From a virus, in the IMG/VR virus record IMGVR_UViG_3300033571_002347, positions 1-20,107 of that record: 20,107 bases of DNA; one strand, written 5' to 3'. How positions within the stretch are numbered: the first letter of the stretch is position 1; the number at the start of each line of letters is the position of its first letter. The translations under genes and the position numbers were made by a program. Positions 15,035 through 20,107 of the stretch are shown here, one piece after another. The notes under the pieces are model-generated. The model saw only the letters and a program-made list of their open reading frames with translations, was not told where the DNA came from and did not search any database.

Positions 15035-15465
15035 TGGAAGAAAATCAAAAAAATTTAATAGAAGAAAACGAAGACGATAATTACGAAGAAATGTCTACAC
15101 AAGACATTGTGCGACAAAGCATAGAAAGAACTCAACCAGGCGTAGACTGGGAAGAGGTATACGCTTATATGTACCATGGATTACAATCCCCTAATTTTAG
15201 ATTATTACGTAGACGCAACTCTTTATTATTTTTTCAAGTGACACCCCCAGTTGCAAGAAATCTTCATCTATTTACTGTTGATGACCAAAAAGAATTAAAA
15301 ACTTCAATGCAAGAATTTTTTAAAGCATTAAAAATTGCTGGATATAAAAAAGGTGTTGGTGAAGTAGAAAATCCAACAGTTCTTAGACTTATGAGAATGG
15401 CTGGCATTAAACTTAAAGAGCAAAAAACAGCTGATGGATATCACTTTGAAGTGGAGATTAAATAA
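15034..15465 (+). CDS. Conserved phage protein (143 aa), possible acetyltransferase-like fold
   Basis: An acidic leader of about 25 residues (EENQKNLIEENEDD) precedes a domain with DWEEVYAYMYHGLQSPNFRL, a strand LLFFQVTPPVARNLHLFTVD, a helix LKTSMQEFFKALKIAGYKKG, then LRLMRMAGIKLKEQ and a final strand HFEVEIK. The alternation of strands and helices and the 'viewed parameter in, GYKK out' layout is reminiscent of GNAT-like small phage proteins, but the acetyl-CoA loop is not evident. I would therefore not call enzyme activity. AAAGG upstream and the TAATG overlap support the start; M20 is an alternative. Confidence 0.7.
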   Translation: MEENQKNLIEENEDDNYEEMSTQDIVRQSIERTQPGVDWEEVYAYMYHGLQSPNFRLLRRRNSLLFFQVTPPVARNLHLFTVDDQKELKTSMQEFFKALKIAGYKKGVGEVENPTVLRLMRMAGIKLKEQKTADGYHFEVEIK

Positions 15466-17747
15466 TGGGCGGCGTCGTTAAAGGTGTAGTAAACGTTGTA
15501 AAAAGCGTAGTAGGCGGTGTGGTTGATACCGTTAAAAACATTATTAAAAATCCTCTGCCAGCGATTGCATCATTTGCGCTTAGTTACTTTGCTCCTGGAA
15601 TAGGAACTGCATTAGCTGGTAAATTAGGTATAGCAAAAGATCTGGGAATTATGGCCGTTAGGTCTGTTGGTAGTGCTGCAATTACTGCGCTTAACGGTGG
15701 AAGCATGAAGAACATTCTTACTGCTGGATTAATGCCAGTTGTGATGTCTCCAGCTGTTCAAAAATCTGTATTTGGCGCTATCGGATTAAAAGATTTTAGC
15801 ATTACTGGTGAAGGCGGAATCCTTGCCGACAACCCTATAATAAATGGTATTGGCAATGTGCTTGGTAACGGAGAGATTGCTAACATTATTAAAAACGCCG
15901 CTGGTGCTGCAACCATTGGTGGAGCTATTGCATTAGTGACAGGCGATGATATTAAGCAAGCTGCATTAGGCGCTGGAGTAAACTCAGTTACAGGCAATAT
16001 ATTAGGTAAGATGTTTAATTCCATTAAGAGTGCTGTAACAACATCAGATAAGCTTGCAGCTGATTATAAGAATACGCAAACACAAGCCCAAGCATTACTA
16101 GACAAGAATCAAAACTTACAAAGAATTACTGCATTACAACAAGATCAATACACACAAGCTCAAGCAATTAATAAAGATATTGAAGCATTTAAAAAATTAG
16201 AAGCAACTATTAATTCTGGAACGTATACTCAAGCACAAGTAGATCAAGCAAATGCATTGGCCGATAAAATTAACAATGTAGCTTATCCGAAATATGAAAA
16301 GACTAGCAGCTTCATACAGCAAATGATTGATGCCAATAAGCAAGATTACAATCAGCTTAATACTTTAAGTTCGAACATGTCTGGTATATCTGATTCTTAT
16401 GAACAAATAATTTCAGACATTCAAGATCAATATACAGAATATGTTATTTCAGAAGAAGTTCCAAAATATCAAGAATTGTACACAGAACAAAAAGCTGCAC
16501 TACAATCTGGCGACCTTGCAAAAGCTACTTCATTACAAACACAGATGGATGAAATAAAGAGTTATATTCGAACATCAGATTATAACGGTACATTACCATC
16601 TAATATTTCTGGTCGTATCGATTTCGGTAGTAAACGCAAGCCGCTTGGTTTTCTTGGAGGTAGTGAAGCTAGCAGAATACAAGCTAAAATTGATCAACTT
16701 ACAGGGCAAGCGCCATCAACATCACCCAGAATATTAAAATTGTTTCCTAACCTTTCTAGACCTCAAGATCCAGCAAATCAGAAAGTAACACAGCTTACAA
16801 AAGACATAGAAAGACTACAAACAAGACTACAAACTGCTTTAGTTGATGGGGATATGAATACAGTAGCTTCAATTAAAAGCCAAATTATTGCAAAAAATAA
16901 TGAGTTGGAAGCAGCAATTCCAGAAGCTCAAAAATATAATACTGAGCAAGTTAAAATTTTACAAGCTCAATTAGACGCTGCACAAAATAAAGAATTAATG
17001 TCGGAAGTTCCTAAAACAGCTGTTTCTAACCCAAGTTTTATTGAAGCATTTTTAAAGACTGTTCCTGCAGATATATTAACTACAGCGCTTACATCAAGCA
17101 TTACTAATGCATTGCTAGGTAATGATTTAGACTCAGCTAGAAGAGCTGTTCGACAAGCTCAAAATCCACCTAGACCACCTAGACCACCTGTTACACCTCC
17201 TACAACTCCAGGAACAGGCGGAGGTACTACTACACCTCCAGGCGGCGGAACTACTGTAACTCCTCCTCCTACTAAGGTTGATGTAACAAAATTAACTCCA
17301 ATTAACTTTGACCCAAAAACTGGAACTACTACACCTATTACACCTACAACGCCTACAACACCAATAGTACCTACAACACCAACTACACCGCCTACAACCC
17401 CTACAACACCTACAACCCCAACTACGCCTGTTACACCGCCTACCACGCCAACAACGCCTACAACACCTTCTGGTGGACTACCCACAACTGGAGGAACTAC
17501 TGGCACTACAACTGGCGGATTAGGTTCAACAACAGCGCCTACAAAGGTTGATATTAGCACCTTGACACCTTACACTGGTTCAGTTAACTTTGGAACATCG
17601 GGGAATCAGCAGTCTGGATTAGGTTCTGTTTCTACACCAACAACCACTCCAACGAGCACAGGAAGCACTGCTCCGCAGAAAGTTGATATTAGTACATTAA
17701 CCCCAGTAACAAATCCAAACTTGTTACCGACTAGCTTAAGAACTTAG
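15465..17747 (+). CDS. Probable internal virion / ejection protein with Pro-Thr C-terminus (760 aa)
   Basis: Residues 1-30 are an amphipathic Gly/Val/Lys repeat (GGVVKGVVNVVKSVVGG). They are followed by hydrophobic, Ala/Gly-rich helices to about 190, which look membrane-active. Residues about 190-560 are mostly long coiled-coil helices rich in Q, K, E and D, with breaks near 380-430. The C-terminal 200 residues are disordered: PRPPRPP, a TTP/TPT tract (about 620-669), Gly/Thr linkers and three copies of KVD[VI][ST][KT]LTP at 604, 694 and 739. This layout fits ejection proteins packaged in short-tailed phages, but no transglycosylase or protease domain is visible. The stop is seven bases before the next ATG. 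Confidence 0.6.
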   Translation: MGGVVKGVVNVVKSVVGGVVDTVKNIIKNPLPAIASFALSYFAPGIGTALAGKLGIAKDLGIMAVRSVGSAAITALNGGSMKNILTAGLMPVVMSPAVQKSVFGAIGLKDFSITGEGGILADNPIINGIGNVLGNGEIANIIKNAAGAATIGGAIALVTGDDIKQAALGAGVNSVTGNILGKMFNSIKSAVTTSDKLAADYKNTQTQAQALLDKNQNLQRITALQQDQYTQAQAINKDIEAFKKLEATINSGTYTQAQVDQANALADKINNVAYPKYEKTSSFIQQMIDANKQDYNQLNTLSSNMSGISDSYEQIISDIQDQYTEYVISEEVPKYQELYTEQKAALQSGDLAKATSLQTQMDEIKSYIRTSDYNGTLPSNISGRIDFGSKRKPLGFLGGSEASRIQAKIDQLTGQAPSTSPRILKLFPNLSRPQDPANQKVTQLTKDIERLQTRLQTALVDGDMNTVASIKSQIIAKNNELEAAIPEAQKYNTEQVKILQAQLDAAQNKELMSEVPKTAVSNPSFIEAFLKTVPADILTTALTSSITNALLGNDLDSARRAVRQAQNPPRPPRPPVTPPTTPGTGGGTTTPPGGGTTVTPPPTKVDVTKLTPINFDPKTGTTTPITPTTPTTPIVPTTPTTPPTTPTTPTTPTTPVTPPTTPTTPTTPSGGLPTTGGTTGTTTGGLGSTTAPTKVDISTLTPYTGSVNFGTSGNQQSGLGSVSTPTTTPTSTGSTAPQKVDISTLTPVTNPNLLPTSLRT
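17274..17705 (+). repeat. Three KVD[VI][ST][KT]LTP motifs in the 760-aa protein
   Basis: Copies lie at 17274-17300 (KVDVTKLTP), 17544-17570 (KVDISTLTP) and 17679-17705 (KVDISTLTP). Each is preceded by a Thr/Pro linker (PPPT, APT, APQ). They are short conserved islands in otherwise low-complexity sequence, as expected of linear docking motifs. Confidence 0.8.
17325..17470 (+). repeat. Thr-Thr-Pro coding repeat tract
   Basis: Irregular 9-base units (ACN ACN CCN) encode about 50 residues of TTP and TPT with occasional I, V and extra P. The third codon bases vary from unit to unit. It is probably an extended linker in the 760-aa protein. Confidence 0.8.
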
Positions 17748-17754
17748 GATAAAT

Positions 17755-20079
17755 ATGGCAACGACTTTAACTACCCCATTAATGAGCCAACCAACTGGCG
17801 CTCCAATTACATCTCCAGGAAGCGGAACTGGTGCCATTCCTAATGTAAATTATCAAACTCAAACAACAGACAACACAGCCGCTGGAGCTTTATTGGGTGG
17901 ATTAGCTGGTTTAGCTTTAAGTAAAGCATTTAGAGCTCCTGCTGGCGGAAATAGACAACAAGGCCCTAGACCTGTAGATACTCCTAACGTTGCTGGAATT
18001 GCACCTAAAAAGCCAACTCAAGGAGGGACAGTTAGTGTTGCAACTCCGTCAGGAACTCCTGTTGGCGGTGGCGCAAGTGGAGCAGTTGGCGGTCTAGCAT
18101 TTCCTAAAGGAACAACGCAAGCACAAGTTGACGCATATTATGGCAAATCAAACGGTCAATCTAATTACGTCGTTTCAGGCGTAAATTCATCTAATGGTGA
18201 TGTGATTGCCCAACCTAATACAAATATTGGCGGCGGCAATTTAACTGGTACTGGCGCAGGCCCTTCAGAAACATTAACACCTCCTTCAGATCAAACAGCT
18301 GGAAGTTATTTCCAAGACCCTTATGGAAACATTTATGATGGTGATGGTAATCTTTACGCGGTCAAAAGCGGTGGTACTTACTTTGTAAAAGATTCTTCAT
18401 CTTCTGATTCATGGATCAACGCAAACAACCCACAACAAGTTATTACAACTGACGAGCTATATAGTGTTACTGGCGGCGGTTTTGAATCTCCAGATATATC
18501 AATTCCAGATATTGATGTTGGCGGTAGTGATTGGGATTACTCAAACAATGATCTTTACTACCCAACAGATCCATATGAAAACTGGACACCTCCTGATGAC
18601 AATAGCTATTACACACCTCCAACAGATGATACAAACTATTATCCTGATTTTGGTGGCTACCAACCAGGTACGTCTGATGATTACACAGGCGGCGGATGGG
18701 ATCCATCATCCTTCTTTAAAAAAGGCGGATTAGCAACTCCATTGTATAAAAAAGGTGGTTCAGTTAAAGGCTACGCAGATGGCGGAATAACAACAACATC
18801 TGTATTGGATACAGTTGGCAATCTTGTAACAAACCCTTTAGTTCTTGGTGCAGGCGCTGGCGCTCTATTAGGTAACTTATCAGGCGGAAGCACTAATCAA
18901 GTTAACCAAGGTATTGACATGTCTGAGCTTGGTTTAAACCCAAGAACAACAACGTTTGGTATGGGCCCTGCAAATTTTGTGCCTTACGAAGAATATAGTC
19001 AGCCATATGCATTAACTACATCTCCAATAGGTGGATTAGGTAGCGCAACATATCAGCCTACAATACCTAATTTACCAGCAATGAGCACAACTGGTGGAAC
19101 AACAACTCCAACAACAACTGGTGGCATGACAACTGAACAGTTGACTGCATTAATTAATTCTATCTTAAATCAAAATACTACTGGCGGTGGCACAACTACT
19201 GGTGGAGGAACTACCACAGGAGGTGGTACGACTACTGGTGGAGGCACCACAACAGGAGGTGGCGCCACAACTGGTGGAGGTACAACTACAGGTGGTGGAA
19301 CGACCACTGGAGGTGGAACAACAACACCGCAATACTATACAGACGGACAAGGTAATATCTACGATGCTAACGGAAACTTAGTTCAAGCAGCAACTACCAC
19401 TGGAGGAACCACTACGGGTGGCACTACTACGGGTGGTACAACAACTGGCGGAACAACAACTCCACAGTATTATCAAGATGCTAACGGAAACATTTATGAC
19501 GCTAATGGAAATTTAGTTAGAGCTGTAAATACTGGAGGTGACGATGACGATGACGATGATGATCGTAGTCGTGAGCGTGAACGTGATCGCAAAAAAAAAT
19601 TAGAGCGCGAAAATAGAAGAAACAGAGTAAGAAATGCATCATACACTTATGGATCTAGAGTAAACCCATCAGAAGTGTTGGGCTCATCAAGCCCTCTTAA
19701 TTCGTTTTTAGGAAGGTTTGGTAGAAGAAGATCTACAGGTACAGGAATGGCCCAAGGCGGATTAGCACATGATATGCATCCTGATAACATTGTAGACCAT
19801 GTACCTATTATGGATGGCCGACATGATTACAGAGCTGGAGCTCGAGTAGAAGGTGCTGGTGATGGTCAGTCAGATGATATTCCAGCAATGCTTGCAGACG
19901 GTGAATACGTGATTGATGCTGAAACAGTAGCGCAATTAGGTAACGGATCTAATAAAGCTGGTGCTAAAGTGCTAGATGAATTTAGAGAAAATATTCGCGC
20001 ACATAAACGCAGCGCACCACTACATAAAATACCGCCAAAGAGTAAATCTCCATTGGCTTATCTCAAAGGAGCTAAATAA
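17755..20079 (+). CDS. Large modular virion protein with GGGTTT, GNIYD and GEYVI domains (774 aa)
   Basis: An AGGA site lies five bases before the ATG. A hydrophobic helix occupies residues 42-59 and another Ala/Gly/Leu one about 360-378. A KKGGLATPLYKKGGSVKGYA motif lies near 322-342. Three copies of a YGNIYD..GNL-type motif begin near 185, 527 and 572. Eight GGGTTT units and four GGTTT units separate the later copies. An Asp8 run (596-603) is followed by an Arg/Lys/Glu-rich block to about 625. The C-terminal 70 residues (DDIPAMLADGEYVIDAETVA, LGNGSNKAGAKVL) form a domain common in phage structural and internal proteins. I infer a structural or ejected role and see no enzyme motif. The stop overlaps the next ATG. 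Confidence 0.6.
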   Translation: MATTLTTPLMSQPTGAPITSPGSGTGAIPNVNYQTQTTDNTAAGALLGGLAGLALSKAFRAPAGGNRQQGPRPVDTPNVAGIAPKKPTQGGTVSVATPSGTPVGGGASGAVGGLAFPKGTTQAQVDAYYGKSNGQSNYVVSGVNSSNGDVIAQPNTNIGGGNLTGTGAGPSETLTPPSDQTAGSYFQDPYGNIYDGDGNLYAVKSGGTYFVKDSSSSDSWINANNPQQVITTDELYSVTGGGFESPDISIPDIDVGGSDWDYSNNDLYYPTDPYENWTPPDDNSYYTPPTDDTNYYPDFGGYQPGTSDDYTGGGWDPSSFFKKGGLATPLYKKGGSVKGYADGGITTTSVLDTVGNLVTNPLVLGAGAGALLGNLSGGSTNQVNQGIDMSELGLNPRTTTFGMGPANFVPYEEYSQPYALTTSPIGGLGSATYQPTIPNLPAMSTTGGTTTPTTTGGMTTEQLTALINSILNQNTTGGGTTTGGGTTTGGGTTTGGGTTTGGGATTGGGTTTGGGTTTGGGTTTPQYYTDGQGNIYDANGNLVQAATTTGGTTTGGTTTGGTTTGGTTTPQYYQDANGNIYDANGNLVRAVNTGGDDDDDDDDRSRERERDRKKKLERENRRNRVRNASYTYGSRVNPSEVLGSSSPLNSFLGRFGRRRSTGTGMAQGGLAHDMHPDNIVDHVPIMDGRHDYRAGARVEGAGDGQSDDIPAMLADGEYVIDAETVAQLGNGSNKAGAKVLDEFRENIRAHKRSAPLHKIPPKSKSPLAYLKGAK
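19183..19326 (+). repeat. Eight 18-base GGGTTT coding repeats
   Basis: Eight contiguous six-codon units encode GGGTTT (unit five is GGGATT). All eight differ in nucleotide sequence, and neighbouring units differ at most third positions. The tract is probably a flexible linker. Confidence 0.9.
19402..19461 (+). repeat. Four 15-base GGTTT coding repeats
   Basis: Four contiguous five-codon units encode GGTTT between the second and third GNIYD motifs. They are shorter relatives of the GGGTTT array just upstream. Confidence 0.85.
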
Positions 20080-20107
20080 TGGCTGATCTATTTCAAGGTT
20101 CGCTACT
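20079..20107 (+). CDS. Start of the next virion gene (partial)
   Basis: AAAGGAG ends seven bases before an ATG that overlaps the previous stop (TAATG). The first residues, MADLFQGSL, resemble the N-terminus of another large structural or internal protein that often follows in related phages. Only nine full codons are visible, so the product cannot be named. Confidence 0.6.

Larger units (their letters stand above)
18307..19524 (+). repeat. Three dispersed D-x-x-GNIYD-x-x-GNL motifs
   Basis: Copies begin at 18307 (YFQDPYGNIYDGDGNLYAV), 19333 (YYTDGQGNIYDANGNLVQA) and 19468 (YYQDANGNIYDANGNLVRA). The last two are each preceded by TTPQ and a Gly/Thr tract, so the whole linker-plus-motif unit looks duplicated. 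The Asp/Asn/Gly spacing (DxDGN, DANGN) resembles calcium-binding turns. Confidence 0.8.

Noticed and set aside
17159-17560. Reverse-strand Gly/Val-rich open frame of 133 codons
   Set aside because: It is the complement of the TTP coding repeat; the biased codons keep it open. All supported genes are on the plus strand.
19183-19326. Short tandem repeats as a CRISPR array or origin iterons
   Set aside because: The units are in frame in a single long gene, have no spacers, and each unit differs in DNA sequence.

Overview
The window is a densely packed, one-strand (+) structural and lysis module of a tailed double-stranded DNA bacteriophage, most likely a short-tailed (podovirus-type) phage of the kind usually recovered from freshwater or marine metagenomes. 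This rests on the SU10/P22-type tail adaptor (10899-11534), the nozzle/tail-tubular-B-like protein (12766-14784), a holin-endolysin pair, several repetitive adhesins and two large internal-virion-like proteins. There is no integrase, repressor, replication gene, tRNA or bacterial gene. The DNA is AT-rich by eye, uses the standard code (TGA serves as a stop), and nearly every junction is a TAATG or ATGA overlap or a gap of only a few bases, so translation is probably coupled across long polycistronic transcripts. The host cannot be told from this sequence.

Layout. 2-624: the 3' end of a head-tail joining-type gene and a small cysteine-rich zinc-binding-type protein. 626-9647: an adhesin island of about 9 kb with a 1314-aa fibre carrying 81-83-aa repeats, a 351-aa second fibre, a 93-aa small protein and a 1238-aa chimeric adhesin ending in a glycine-rich domain. 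9648-10902: after the only sizeable intergenic gap (about 63 bases, with a hairpin over the adhesin stop codon), a lysis cassette: two 54-aa proteins (one unknown, one coiled coil plus membrane helix), a 3-TM holin and an M15-type peptidase endolysin. 10899-14784: tail adaptor, a 411-aa fibre-like protein and the nozzle. 14786-15465: two small conserved unknowns. 15465-20079: two large repetitive, low-complexity proteins (760 and 774 aa) with membrane-active, coiled-coil, Pro/Thr, Gly/Thr and charge-block segments, probably internal or ejection proteins. A further gene starts at 20079 and runs off the window.

Inferred working model: the adaptor and nozzle build the short tail below the portal; the fibres and glycine-rich adhesin bind host surface structures; the large proteins near the right end are packaged and ejected with DNA; the holin and peptidase release progeny. 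The most notable signals are the modular relations among the adhesins (a block shared by neighbouring genes, and a GGISGG C-terminal tag shared by two fibres), two domains inserted in the nozzle, a thrice-repeated KVD[VI][ST]xLTP motif, a thrice-repeated GNIYD..GNL motif, and GGGTTT repeats whose neighbouring copies use different codons. No wholly new defence or mobile system was seen.
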